From NCBI RefSeq assembly GCF_004762045.1, contig NZ_SJOM01000007.1:6039565-6103564 (forward strand): 64,000 nucleotides of DNA, written 5' to 3'. Both the position numbers and the translations under genes were made by a program. Shown piece after piece: positions 43,062 through 51,242 of this stretch. Each line of letters opens with the position of its first letter. Position 1 is the stretch's first letter. The notes below the pieces were generated by a model, which worked only from the letters and a program-made list of their open reading frames with translations, had not been told where the DNA came from and searched no databases. The stretch is from Mycobacterium sp. DL99 (GTDB lineage: Bacteria; Actinomycetota; Actinomycetes; Mycobacteriales; Mycobacteriaceae).

Positions 43062-44891
43062 ATGACCACCCCCGACATCTCTGCAGATGCCTTCAGTTCG
43101 GTTCGCGCGATCAATACGCCGGCCGGCGCCCCCAACCCCGGACAGCCCGTCTGGAACACCCAGCGCGGCTCATCCATGCCGGTCAGCCGCTATCGCAGCT
43201 TCGCCGACGAGGTCCCCGGCGGCAGCCCGGCCTTCGGCGCCGGCGTCCCGTTCGACCGCACCTGGCCGGACCGCGTCATCGACAAGGCGCCCATGTGGTG
43301 CGCGGTCGACCTGCGCGACGGTAACCAGGCCCTGATCGACCCCATGAGCCCCGCGCGCAAGCGCCGCATGTTCGACCTGCTGGTCCGGATGGGTTACAAG
43401 GAGATCGAGGTCGGCTTCCCGTCGGCGAGCCAGACCGACTACGACTTCGTCCGCGAGATCATCGAGGACGGCGCGATCCCCGACGACGTCACCATCCAGG
43501 TGCTGACCCAGTGCCGGCCCGAGCTGATCGAACGCACCTTCGAGGCCTGCGCGGGAGCCCCGCAGGCGATCGTGCACTTCTACAACTCGACGTCGATCCT
43601 GCAGCGCCGCGTGGTGTTCCGCGCCGACCGTGAGGCCGTCAAGAAGATCGCCACCGACGGCGCCCAGATGTGTGTCGAGGAGGCCAAGAAGTACCCGCAG
43701 ACCCGGTGGCGCTTCGAGTACTCCCCCGAGTCGTACACGGGCACCGAGCTGGAGTACGCCGTCGAGGTGTGCAACGCCGTCGCCGACATCGTCAAGCCCA
43801 CTCCCGAGTGGCCGCTGATCGTCAACCTGCCTGCCACCGTCGAGATGGCCACCCCGAACGTCTACGCCGATTCGATCGAGTGGATGAGCCGGCACCTGGC
43901 CCCGCGCGACTCGATCATCCTGAGCCTGCACCCGCACAACGACCGCGGAACCGGCGTCGCCGCAGCGGAATTGGGCTACCAGGCCGGCGCCGACCGGATC
44001 GAGGGCTGCCTGTTCGGCAACGGCGAGCGCACCGGCAATGTCTGCCTGGTGACCCTGGGCCTGAACATGTTCAGCCGAGGGGTCGATCCGCAGATCGACT
44101 TCTCCAACATCGACGAGATCCGGCGCACGGTCGAGTACTGCAACCAGCTGCCCGTGCACGAACGTCACCCCTACGGCGGTGACCTGGTCTACACCGCGTT
44201 CTCCGGCAGCCACCAGGACGCCATCAACAAGGGCCTGGACCAGATGAAGGTGGACGCGGACGAGGCCGACGCCGACATGGACGACATCCTGTGGCAGGTC
44301 CCCTACCTGCCGATCGACCCCAAGGACGTCGGCCGCACCTACGAGGCAGTGATCCGGGTGAACTCGCAGTCCGGCAAGGGCGGCGTGGCCTACATCATGA
44401 AGGCCGACCACGGCCTGGTGCTGCCGCGCCGGCTGCAGATCGAGTTCAGCCAGGCGATTCAGCAGATCACCGACGGCGAGGGCGGCGAGGTGTCGCCCAA
44501 GGAGATCTGGGACGCGTTCTCCGAGGAGTACCTGGCCCCGATCATCCCCCTGGAGCGCATTCGCCAGAAGGTCGTGGCCTCCGAGGTGGACGGTGGCACC
44601 GACACCATCACCGCGATCGTGAAGATCGACGGCGTCGAGCGCGAGATCATCGGTGCCGGCAACGGCCCGCTGGCGGCGTTCGTCGATGCCCTGGGAGCCA
44701 TCGGCTACGACATCAACGTGCTGGATTACTCCGAGCACGCCATGTCCTCAGGTGAAGAGGCGCAGGCCGCGGCCTACGTCGAGGCGTCGATCGGCGGTCG
44801 GACCGTCTGGGGCGTCGGCATCGCGACTTCGATCACAACTGCATCACTTCGTGCGGTCGTATCTGCTGTCAACCGCGCCGCGCGTGCTTAG
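43062..44891 (+). CDS. leuA: 2-isopropylmalate synthase
   Basis: Condenses acetyl-CoA with 2-oxoisovalerate, the first committed step to leucine. The 609-residue product has the HMGL-like barrel (MWCAVDLRDGNQALIDPMSP, metal histidines in ILSLHPHNDRGTG and SGSHQDAINKG) and a C-terminal regulatory dimer domain near residues 480-605 (allosteric leucine site). ATG 43062 follows CCCGGAG. Controlled by the leader peptide upstream. Confidence 0.96.
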   Translation: MTTPDISADAFSSVRAINTPAGAPNPGQPVWNTQRGSSMPVSRYRSFADEVPGGSPAFGAGVPFDRTWPDRVIDKAPMWCAVDLRDGNQALIDPMSPARKRRMFDLLVRMGYKEIEVGFPSASQTDYDFVREIIEDGAIPDDVTIQVLTQCRPELIERTFEACAGAPQAIVHFYNSTSILQRRVVFRADREAVKKIATDGAQMCVEEAKKYPQTRWRFEYSPESYTGTELEYAVEVCNAVADIVKPTPEWPLIVNLPATVEMATPNVYADSIEWMSRHLAPRDSIILSLHPHNDRGTGVAAAELGYQAGADRIEGCLFGNGERTGNVCLVTLGLNMFSRGVDPQIDFSNIDEIRRTVEYCNQLPVHERHPYGGDLVYTAFSGSHQDAINKGLDQMKVDADEADADMDDILWQVPYLPIDPKDVGRTYEAVIRVNSQSGKGGVAYIMKADHGLVLPRRLQIEFSQAIQQITDGEGGEVSPKEIWDAFSEEYLAPIIPLERIRQKVVASEVDGGTDTITAIVKIDGVEREIIGAGNGPLAAFVDALGAIGYDINVLDYSEHAMSSGEEAQAAAYVEASIGGRTVWGVGIATSITTASLRAVVSAVNRAARA

Positions 44892-44941
44892 CTGACGTCG
44901 GCGTAGATCACTGCGCCTCCGCCAAGTACAAGGAGTAGTCC

Positions 44942-45328
44942 ATGGACTGGGGCTCAACATGGGATTTCCTCTGGCATTTCCTGATCATCTTCGCCTGGAT
45001 CGCATACCTGCTGGTCCTGTTCCAGATCCTCACCGATCTGTTCTGGCGTGATCACAAGACCTCCGGCTGGGTCAAGGCTCTGTGGGTGGTCTTCCTGATC
45101 GTGCTCCCGTGGCTCGCCGCGCTGGTGTACCTGATCGCCCGGGGTAAAGGCATGTCCGAGCGCGCGCAGGCGGCGGCGCTGGCGGCCAAGAAGGAAACCG
45201 ACGACTACATCAAGCAGGCGGCCGGCCGATCCCCGGCTCAGGAGATCGCCGACGCCAAGGCGCTGCTGGATGCCGGCACCATCAGCCAGGCCGAGTTCGA
45301 CGGGCTGAAGGCCAAGGCGCTGGGCTGA
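44942..45328 (+). CDS. PLDc_N/SHOCT membrane protein
   Basis: A 128-residue protein with two membrane helices (FLIIFAWIAYLLVLFQILTD and ALWVVFLIVLPWLAALVYLI, the PLD-nuclease N-terminal type) and a C-terminal SHOCT motif (AQEIADAKALLDAGTISQAE). Function is unknown; SHOCT domains are often oligomerisation modules. AAGGAGT precedes the ATG. It stands alone between leuA and the convergent dnaQ-like gene. Confidence 0.78.
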   Translation: MDWGSTWDFLWHFLIIFAWIAYLLVLFQILTDLFWRDHKTSGWVKALWVVFLIVLPWLAALVYLIARGKGMSERAQAAALAAKKETDDYIKQAAGRSPAQEIADAKALLDAGTISQAEFDGLKAKALG

Positions 45329-45362
45329 GGTTCTGACTCAGGACGCCCCGGCGGGCCACGAA

Positions 45363-46352
45363 TCAGAAAAGCGTGTACTGATCGCTGTCCGCGGGGGTGT
45401 CGCAGAACTCCTCGACGTTGGCGCCACCGACGACATGGGCCAGCAGGCCCATGAACGTCTCGTCGTCGAGGAGTGGCACACCGAGCTCCACGGCCTGATA
45501 ACCCTTGCCCTGATCGGGCGCGGATTCGTTGCAGATCACCAGCGACGTCTGCTGGTCCACCAGGTCGGTGTAGGCCAGCCCGGCGTGCAGGATGCGCTCG
45601 ATGAGCTCCTCATGGGTGCGCGCCACCTCCGCCGACAGCGCCACCCGCATGCCCTGGACGAGCGGCCGCCCCGGCACATAGACACCCGGGTTGGCGTACT
45701 CGCACGGCAGCCGCGAAGCCAGGACCTTCAGCGGTCGCAGCTCCTCATGGGTGATGTGGCCGTTGGGCCAGCTGCGTCGGCTCACCTCCCGCAGCGGCAG
45801 CCAGATCTTGCGGTCCCGGGCCCGGGCCAGGGTGGGCTTGAGGATCTGCGCCAGCACCAACGCGTCATCGAGGGCATCGTGTGGCTTCATCTGGCTCACG
45901 CCCCAGTGCGCTGCCAGCGTCTCCAGGCGCAGGTTGTCGGTGCCCAGTGCCAGCCGGCGTGCCAGCTCGACGGTGCACATGACGCTGTCGATCGGCAGCT
46001 CGGCCCCGACCAACTCGGCCTCGGCGATCAGGAAGCTGTAGTCGAAGCCCACGTTGTGCGCGACCAGCGTGCGCCCGCGCAGGATGTCGCTCAATTCGTC
46101 GACGACAGCCCCGAACGTCGGCTGGCCTTCCAACATCTCGGCCGTCAGCCCGTGCACATGGGTGGGCCCGGGATCCACCCCTGGGTTCAGCAAGGTGGCC
46201 ACGCTGCGCTCGACATTTCCGTCATCCCCGACCGCGAGGGCGGCGACGCTGACGATACGTGCCTGACCCGGGCGGAACCCGGTGGTCTCCACGTCGACGA
46301 CGGCCCAGCCCGCGCCCGGCTCATCCGCCGGTCTGCCCCACGCGCTGCTCAT
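45363..46352 (-). CDS. dnaQ: DEDDh 3'-5' exonuclease with BRCT domain (DnaQ-like)
   Basis: A 329-residue product. N-terminal exonuclease with the acidic residues in VVDVETTGF, HNVGFDYSFL and the DEDDh histidine/aspartate in KPHDALDDALVL. The C-terminal half contains a BRCT-like domain (QGMRVALSAEVARTHEELIE, LVICNESAPDQGKGYQAVEL). By place and size it is the Rv3711c orthologue, annotated as DNA polymerase III epsilon, though mycobacterial proofreading is mainly done by DnaE1. Divergent from murT. Confidence 0.88.
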   Translation of the reverse strand: MSSAWGRPADEPGAGWAVVDVETTGFRPGQARIVSVAALAVGDDGNVERSVATLLNPGVDPGPTHVHGLTAEMLEGQPTFGAVVDELSDILRGRTLVAHNVGFDYSFLIAEAELVGAELPIDSVMCTVELARRLALGTDNLRLETLAAHWGVSQMKPHDALDDALVLAQILKPTLARARDRKIWLPLREVSRRSWPNGHITHEELRPLKVLASRLPCEYANPGVYVPGRPLVQGMRVALSAEVARTHEELIERILHAGLAYTDLVDQQTSLVICNESAPDQGKGYQAVELGVPLLDDETFMGLLAHVVGGANVEEFCDTPADSDQYTLF

Positions 46353-46412
46353 ATTCGCCAGGATGGCACGCGGGCCCGACAACCTCGGGCGGCGCGGCAG
46401 CGTGTCGTGCCC

Positions 46413-46418
46413 CTAAAA
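46413..46418 (+). promoter_or_regulatory. -10 element for a leaderless murT transcript
   Basis: TAAAAT ends 8 bp before the murT ATG and no ribosome site lies between, so the transcript probably starts at or next to the start codon. Confidence 0.5.
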
Positions 46419-46426
46419 TCGCCGGA

Positions 46427-47647
46427 ATGCTGACCCTTCGCGGGCGTGCCGCACTGGCCGCCGGATCAACCGCGCGCTGGGCGTCGCGGGTCACCGGGCG
46501 CGGCGCGGGCGCGATGATCGGCGGCCTGGTGGCGATGACGCTGGACCGATCGATCCTGCGTCAACTGGGCCAGGACCGCCGTAGCGTGATCGTGACCGGC
46601 ACGAACGGCAAATCGACCACAACCCGGATGACCGCGGCCGCCCTGGCCACGCTGGGCCCGGTGGCCAGTAACTCCGAGGGCGCCAACATGGACGCCGGGC
46701 TCGTGGCGGCACTGGCCGGGGCCCGCGAAGCCACGCTGGCCGCCCTGGAAGTCGACGAGATGCACGTCCCGCACGTCAGCGATGCGGTGTCGCCGGCGGT
46801 GATCGTCCTGCTGAACCTGTCCCGCGACCAGCTGGACCGGGTCGGTGAGATCAACCACATCGAACGCACCCTGCGCGGCGGCCTGGCCCGCCATCGCGAC
46901 GCGGTGATCGTGGCCAACTGCGACGACGTACTGATGACCTCGGCCGCCTACGACAGCCCCAATGTCGTGTGGGTGGCCGCCGGCGGCAGCTGGGCGGGCG
47001 ACTCGGTGAGCTGTCCGCGATCCGGCGAGATCATCGAGCGCAACGGGCGGGACTGGTACTCGACCGGCAGTGACTTCAAGCGGCCCAGCCCGCAGTGGTG
47101 GTTCGACGACACCCACATCTACGGTCCGGACGGCCTCGTCCTGCCGATGACGCTGGCCCTGCCCGGCGCCGTCAACCGCGGTAACGCCACCCAGGCCGTC
47201 GCGGCCGCCGTCGCCCTCGGCGCCGACCCTGCTGCCGCGGTAGCCGCGGTCTCCGGCGTCGACGAGGTCGCCGGGCGGTACCGCACCGTACAGATCGGCA
47301 CACACACCGCCCGGATCCTGCTGGCCAAGAACCCGGCCGGTTGGCAGGAAGCCCTGTCCATGGTGGACAAGCACGGCGCCGGAGTCGTCATCTCGGTCAA
47401 CGGGCAGGTGCCCGACGGCGAGGACCTGTCCTGGCTGTGGGATGTCCGGTTCGAACACTTCGACGACACTGTCGTCGTCGCCGCCGGCGAGCGCGGCACC
47501 GACCTCGCGGTGCGGCTCGGGTACGCCGGCGTCGAGCATTCACTGGTGCACGACACCGTAGCCGCGATCGACTCCTGCCCGCCCGGGCATGTCGAGGTGA
47601 TCGCCAACTACACCGCGTTCCTGCAACTGAATCGGCGGATCTCGTGA
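46427..47647 (+). CDS. murT: Lipid II isoglutaminyl synthase, ligase subunit MurT
   Basis: With GatD amidates the alpha-carboxyl of D-glutamate in lipid II. The 406-residue Mur-ligase-like protein has the ATP loop VIVTGTNGKSTTTRMTAAAL, the EVDEMHVPHV and NLSRDQLDRVGEINHIE blocks, and a C-terminal DUF1727 domain. In Firmicutes MurT a four-Cys zinc ribbon is inserted; the equivalent stretch here, SCPRSGEIIERNGRDWYSTG then SDFKRP, keeps only one of the four cysteines. GTGA overlap with gatD. Confidence 0.93.
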   Translation: MLTLRGRAALAAGSTARWASRVTGRGAGAMIGGLVAMTLDRSILRQLGQDRRSVIVTGTNGKSTTTRMTAAALATLGPVASNSEGANMDAGLVAALAGAREATLAALEVDEMHVPHVSDAVSPAVIVLLNLSRDQLDRVGEINHIERTLRGGLARHRDAVIVANCDDVLMTSAAYDSPNVVWVAAGGSWAGDSVSCPRSGEIIERNGRDWYSTGSDFKRPSPQWWFDDTHIYGPDGLVLPMTLALPGAVNRGNATQAVAAAVALGADPAAAVAAVSGVDEVAGRYRTVQIGTHTARILLAKNPAGWQEALSMVDKHGAGVVISVNGQVPDGEDLSWLWDVRFEHFDDTVVVAAGERGTDLAVRLGYAGVEHSLVHDTVAAIDSCPPGHVEVIANYTAFLQLNRRIS

Positions 47648-48354
47648 GTGCTGTGCAGATCGGGCTCGTGCTGCCCGACGTGATGGGGACCTACGGGGAC
47701 AGCGGCAACGCGGTGGTGCTGCAGCAGCGGTTGCGGCTGCGCGGTATCGACGCCGAGATCGTGGAGATCACCCTGGCCGACCCGGTGCCCGACTCGCTGG
47801 ATCTGTACACCCTCGGTGGCGCCGAGGACTATGCGCAGCGCCTGGCCACCAAACACCTGATCCGGTATCCCGGTCTGCAGCAAGCGGTTTCGCGGGGTGC
47901 GCCGGTGCTCGCGATCTGCGCGGCGATCCAGGTCCTCGGCCACTGGTACGAGACGTCGGCCGGTGAGCGGGTGGAAGGCGTCGGGCTGCTCGACGTCACC
48001 ACCTCCCCGCAAGAAGCCCGCACCATCGGCGAGGTGGCCTCCAAGCCCCTGCTCGACGGACTCACCCAGCCGTTGACGGGATTCGAAAACCACCGTGGCG
48101 GAACGGTTCTCGGTTCCGACGCCCGTCCGCTGGCCGCGGTCACCAAAGGTGCGGGCAACCGCTTGGGCGACGGCTACGACGGTGCGGTGCAAGGCAGCGT
48201 GGTGGCGACCTATCTGCACGGGCCGTGCCTGGCCCGCAATCCGGAACTGGCCGACCATCTGCTGTCTCGGGTGGTCGGTGAGCTGCCGCCGCTGGAGCTG
48301 CCCGAGGTTGACCTGCTGCGCCGCGAACGCCTGGCGGCCCCGCGCCGGGTGTAG
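47644..48354 (+). CDS. gatD: Lipid II isoglutaminyl synthase, glutaminase subunit GatD
   Basis: Class I glutamine amidotransferase-like subunit supplying ammonia to MurT. The 236-residue product has the nucleophile in PVLAICAAIQVLGHWYE (the usual CGGxQ is CAAIQ) and the catalytic histidine in VVATYLHGPCLARNPEL. GTG 47644 overlaps the murT stop (GTGA). Formerly annotated cobQ2. A family A repeat starts 16 bp after its stop. Confidence 0.92.
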   Translation: MSAVQIGLVLPDVMGTYGDSGNAVVLQQRLRLRGIDAEIVEITLADPVPDSLDLYTLGGAEDYAQRLATKHLIRYPGLQQAVSRGAPVLAICAAIQVLGHWYETSAGERVEGVGLLDVTTSPQEARTIGEVASKPLLDGLTQPLTGFENHRGGTVLGSDARPLAAVTKGAGNRLGDGYDGAVQGSVVATYLHGPCLARNPELADHLLSRVVGELPPLELPEVDLLRRERLAAPRRV

Positions 48355-48370
48355 CCCTTCGCCTCGCTTC

Positions 48371-48433
48371 CGCCGAAACGGTATTCCAGCAGACCGTTAC
48401 TCGCACTTTCCCTGCCGGAATACCGTTTCGCGG
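48371..48433. repeat. Palindromic repeat family A, copy A1
   Basis: 63 bp, arms 48371-48392 and 48412-48433 (CGCCGAAACGGTATTCCAGC type) around a 19-bp centre ACCGTTACTCGCACTTTCC. It lies between the convergent gatD and MBL genes and could also act as a two-way terminator. Confidence 0.88.
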
Positions 48434-48438
48434 CGGCT

Positions 48439-49146
48439 TTATGCGAAAACATCGACCGCAGCGGCGATGTGGGCTGCGGCGTCGGTGAGAATCGGCTCGC
48501 CATGGCCGAATCCGGCACGCTGCGCGCCCGTGGCCGCGAGTTTGGACACCGAGTCGGTGAGCTCGGTGCGGTCGGTGTTGAAAACGCCCACGATCACCTG
48601 GCCGTTGAACTCGGCAACCGTGTCCCCGGTCAGCACAGCGTCGGCATCCGGGAGATAGAGCGCGATGCTGCCCGGAGTATGGCCGGGGACCCCGATCACC
48701 CGGGCACCACCCGCGAAGTCCAGTACGTCGCCGTCATCGACCACGCGGTCCACTCGGCAGGCCGGGCCGTGCGGTGATGCGTCGAAGTCGGGGCGGAGCG
48801 TCCGCTCCGAGTCGGTCAGCAACGGCAGCGGACCCGGTTCGCCGCGCACGTAGGACGCATCCGCGGCCCCGGCGACGACCTCCACATCGCCCCAATCGGC
48901 GATCTCGGCCGCGGCACCGCAATGGTCCTCGTGAAAGTGAGTGAGCACGATGCGCCTGACGTGCAGACGTCGCATCCCGAGCACGGCCAGCGCCTCAGCG
49001 ATCAGACCGGAGCTGTCCGGCCAACCGGTGTCGATGAACGTGACACCTTCACCGTCCAGCCACAGGTAACTGTTGAGCAGATGAGCCTGGCCGCCGGGGA
49101 TGCGCAGACGATAGAGCGACGGCGCCATCTGAAGTAGGTCGGGCAT
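48439..49146 (-). CDS. Metallo-beta-lactamase-fold hydrolase
   Basis: A 235-residue MBL-fold enzyme with the metal motif LTHFHEDHCG, the later histidine in GVPGHTPGSIALYL, the bridging aspartate in VLTGDTVAEF and the last histidine in AGFGHGEPI. ATG 49146. It is bounded on both sides by family A repeats (5 bp after its stop, 21 bp before its start), and I recall no equivalent gene between gatD and the DUF559 gene in M. tuberculosis. The substrate is unknown. Confidence 0.85.
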   Translation of the reverse strand: MPDLLQMAPSLYRLRIPGGQAHLLNSYLWLDGEGVTFIDTGWPDSSGLIAEALAVLGMRRLHVRRIVLTHFHEDHCGAAAEIADWGDVEVVAGAADASYVRGEPGPLPLLTDSERTLRPDFDASPHGPACRVDRVVDDGDVLDFAGGARVIGVPGHTPGSIALYLPDADAVLTGDTVAEFNGQVIVGVFNTDRTELTDSVSKLAATGAQRAGFGHGEPILTDAAAHIAAAVDVFA

Positions 49147-49166
49147 GACTCGACGCTAGTGGCTCA

Positions 49167-49229
49167 CGCCGAAACTGCATTCCAGCGGGCCGCTACCCGT
49201 ACTTTCGCAGCCGGAATACAGTTTCGCGG
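49167..49229. repeat. Palindromic repeat family A, copy A2
   Basis: 63 bp, arms 49167-49188 and 49208-49229, centre GCCGCTACCCGTACTTTCG. The stop codon (49195-49193) and last eleven codons of the DUF559 gene lie inside it. Confidence 0.88.
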
Positions 49230-50080
49230 AGAGTGCCGTCCCAACCACGCGCCTTCAATGCCCGGTAGGCCCGCTGGACCACGTCTGCTTCGCGGTCCTC
49301 CTTGATGACTCGCATGACATCCCATCCGAGCTGCTCAAGTTTCGGCAGCACCCGTAGATCCTTGACGTACTGTGCCCGATCCGTTTGATGTTGACCACCG
49401 TCATACTCCGAGGCGACCTGGAACTCCTCCCAGCCCATGTCCAGTGTGCGCACCAACCCGCCCCACTCGTCCACGACCGTGATCTGAGTTGTCGGCCGTG
49501 GCAGCCCGGCGTCGATGTAGAGCAGGCGCAGGCGGGTCTCCGGAAGTGACGCCGCGCCACCATCGACCAACGGCAGTACAGCTTTGAGCCTCGCCACCCC
49601 GCGTGCGCCCCGGTAGCGCTTGGCCAGTAACAGCACCTCCTCGGCGGAGAACGGGCGCGCGCGCATCAGGGCATCCAGGCGTTGGATGGCCTTCTTGCGG
49701 GGCAGGAAACGCCCGAGGTCGAAGGCCGTACGTGCGGGTGTCGTCACCGGTATGCCCGCAACACAGGTCATCTCGTCATCAGCGATACGTTCGTGCCGGA
49801 CGATGATGCCGCGTGGTGGTCGAGTGCAGTCCCAGATGAGCTCGATCGCGACGTCATCGTCGACCCACTCGGCTCCGTGCAGGGCCGAGGCCGCGACCCC
49901 GGACACGATGCCTTCGCGATGCGTCCACAGCCACGCACCCACCGTTCTGTCCCGCAATGAGGGCACATGATTTCGGGGAGTGTGGACATTCGGATAGATC
50001 GGCCGATACCAGCGCTGCAGCTCATATCGGGTCACGACACCATTTGCAATGGCTTCTGTGCCGACGAATACCTCCCCCAT
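49193..50080 (-). CDS. DUF559/Vsr-like endonuclease-domain protein, paralogue 1
   Basis: A 295-residue protein. The N-terminal part (FVGTEAIANGVVTRYELQRW, ASALHGAEWVD) resembles the AbiEi-type winged-helix region. The C-terminal part has a DUF559/Vsr-like PD-(D/E)XK layout: E181, D214 in RTLDMGWEEF, E225 and DGGQH (227-231). It aligns without gaps over the first 231 residues with the protein at 59340-60236, including all those positions. By place it matches Rv3714c. It is enclosed by repeats A3 (33 bp before the start) and A2, which supplies the last residues RETVFRLRKYG. Function unknown. Confidence 0.78.
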   Translation of the reverse strand: MGEVFVGTEAIANGVVTRYELQRWYRPIYPNVHTPRNHVPSLRDRTVGAWLWTHREGIVSGVAASALHGAEWVDDDVAIELIWDCTRPPRGIIVRHERIADDEMTCVAGIPVTTPARTAFDLGRFLPRKKAIQRLDALMRARPFSAEEVLLLAKRYRGARGVARLKAVLPLVDGGAASLPETRLRLLYIDAGLPRPTTQITVVDEWGGLVRTLDMGWEEFQVASEYDGGQHQTDRAQYVKDLRVLPKLEQLGWDVMRVIKEDREADVVQRAYRALKARGWDGTLRETVFRLRKYG

Positions 50081-50112
50081 GCGCAGATACTGGCGCGGGG
50101 GTGAGACAAGCT

Positions 50113-50175
50113 CGCCGAGGCTGTAATCCAGCAGGCAGCTACTCGCACTTTTTCTGCTGGAATACCGTTTCGGCG
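50113..50175. repeat. Palindromic repeat family A, copy A3
   Basis: 63 bp, arms 50113-50134 and 50154-50175, centre GCAGCTACTCGCACTTTTT. It lies between the recR stop and the start of DUF559 paralogue 1. The left arm has several mismatches to the right arm. Confidence 0.85.
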
Positions 50176-50185
50176 CAAATAGGTG

Positions 50186-50797
50186 TCAGGCCATCGCGCG
50201 GCGGCCGGCCAGCGCCCGGCCGAGCGTGAGCTCGTCGGCGAACTCCAGGTCACCGCCCATCGGCAGGCCCGAGGCGATACGCGTGACGGTCAGGCCGGGG
50301 ATGTCGCGCAGCATCCGGACCAGATAGGTGGCCGTCGCCTCGCCCTCGGTGTTGGGATCGGTCGCGATGATCACCTCGGCCACATCGACGCCGTCGACGC
50401 GTTCACCGATCCGGTTGAGCAGCTCCCGGATGCGCAACTGGTCGGGCCCGATGCCGGACAACGGATCCAGCGCCCCACCCAGCACGTGGTAGCGACCGCG
50501 GAATTCGCGCGTGCGCTCGACGGCCTGCACGTCCTTCGGCTCCTCGACCACGCACACCAACGAGCCGTCGCGGCGGGGGTCCTTACAGATCCGGCAGCGT
50601 TCCTCGTCGGAGACGTTGCCGCACACCGCACAGAAAGTGACGCCGTCACGGACGCGGCCCAGTACCGCGGTGAGCCGATCGATGTCCGGCGGCTCGACGC
50701 TCAGCAGGTGAAACGCGATCCGCTGCGCGCTCTTCGGCCCGATCCCGGGAAGCTTGCCGAGCTCGTCGATCAGGTCCTGGACCGGGCCTTCAAACAC
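50186..50797 (-). CDS. recR: Recombination protein RecR
   Basis: RecFOR-pathway ring protein loading RecA at gaps. The 203-residue product has GIGPKSAQRIAFHLL (HhH), the zinc cysteines in CAVCGNVSDEERCRICKD, and the TOPRIM region CVVEEPKDVQAVERT and IIATDPNTEGEATA. Its GTG start follows directly on the ybaB stop (TGAGTG), so the two are translationally coupled. Confidence 0.96.
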   Translation of the reverse strand: MFEGPVQDLIDELGKLPGIGPKSAQRIAFHLLSVEPPDIDRLTAVLGRVRDGVTFCAVCGNVSDEERCRICKDPRRDGSLVCVVEEPKDVQAVERTREFRGRYHVLGGALDPLSGIGPDQLRIRELLNRIGERVDGVDVAEVIIATDPNTEGEATATYLVRMLRDIPGLTVTRIASGLPMGGDLEFADELTLGRALAGRRAMA

Positions 50798-51130
50798 TCA
50801 GAGTCCCGGAAGTCCGAACCCACCCAGCCCGCCGGCCAGCGGGCCCAGGCGGCTCTGCGCCAGGGTGGTCACCTGATTGGAGGCATCGGCAAGGGCACCG
50901 ACGATGAGATCCTGCAGGGTCTCGACGTCCTCGGGATCAACGACCTTGGGGTCGATCGCCACCGCGATCACCTCACCGCTGCCCTTGACCGTGACCTGTA
51001 CGAGCCCGCCGCCGGCCTGGCCGTGCACCTCGGAGTTGGCCAGCGCCTCCTGCGCCTCCATGAGCTGCTGCTGTACCTGCTGCGCCTGCGCCAGCAGGGC
51101 CGACATGTCGGGCGTGCCTCCGGGTTGCAT
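50798..51130 (-). CDS. YbaB/EbfC-family nucleoid-associated protein
   Basis: A 110-residue DNA-binding protein: coiled N-terminal helix (MSALLAQAQQVQQQLMEAQE) and the conserved core VTVKGSGEVIAVAIDPKVVD, ending in a glycine-rich tail. ATG 51130 with AAGGGGACC upstream. It forms the ybaB-recR pair seen in most bacteria. Confidence 0.92.
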   Translation of the reverse strand: MQPGGTPDMSALLAQAQQVQQQLMEAQEALANSEVHGQAGGGLVQVTVKGSGEVIAVAIDPKVVDPEDVETLQDLIVGALADASNQVTTLAQSRLGPLAGGLGGFGLPGL

Positions 51131-51242
51131 GAGTGGTCCCCTTGCCGTGTTGATTGCGTCTTGGTCTCGACTTGGTTGCTCTCGCCTGTCGGCGGCGATT
51201 CGGACTTTCAGCCTAGTCGGCGTGCGGGCTAGCGTGGCGCCC

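Noticed and set aside
43170..44738. A 522-codon minus-strand open frame across leuA
   Set aside because: High-GC shadow of leuA with no family features; leuA itself is certain.
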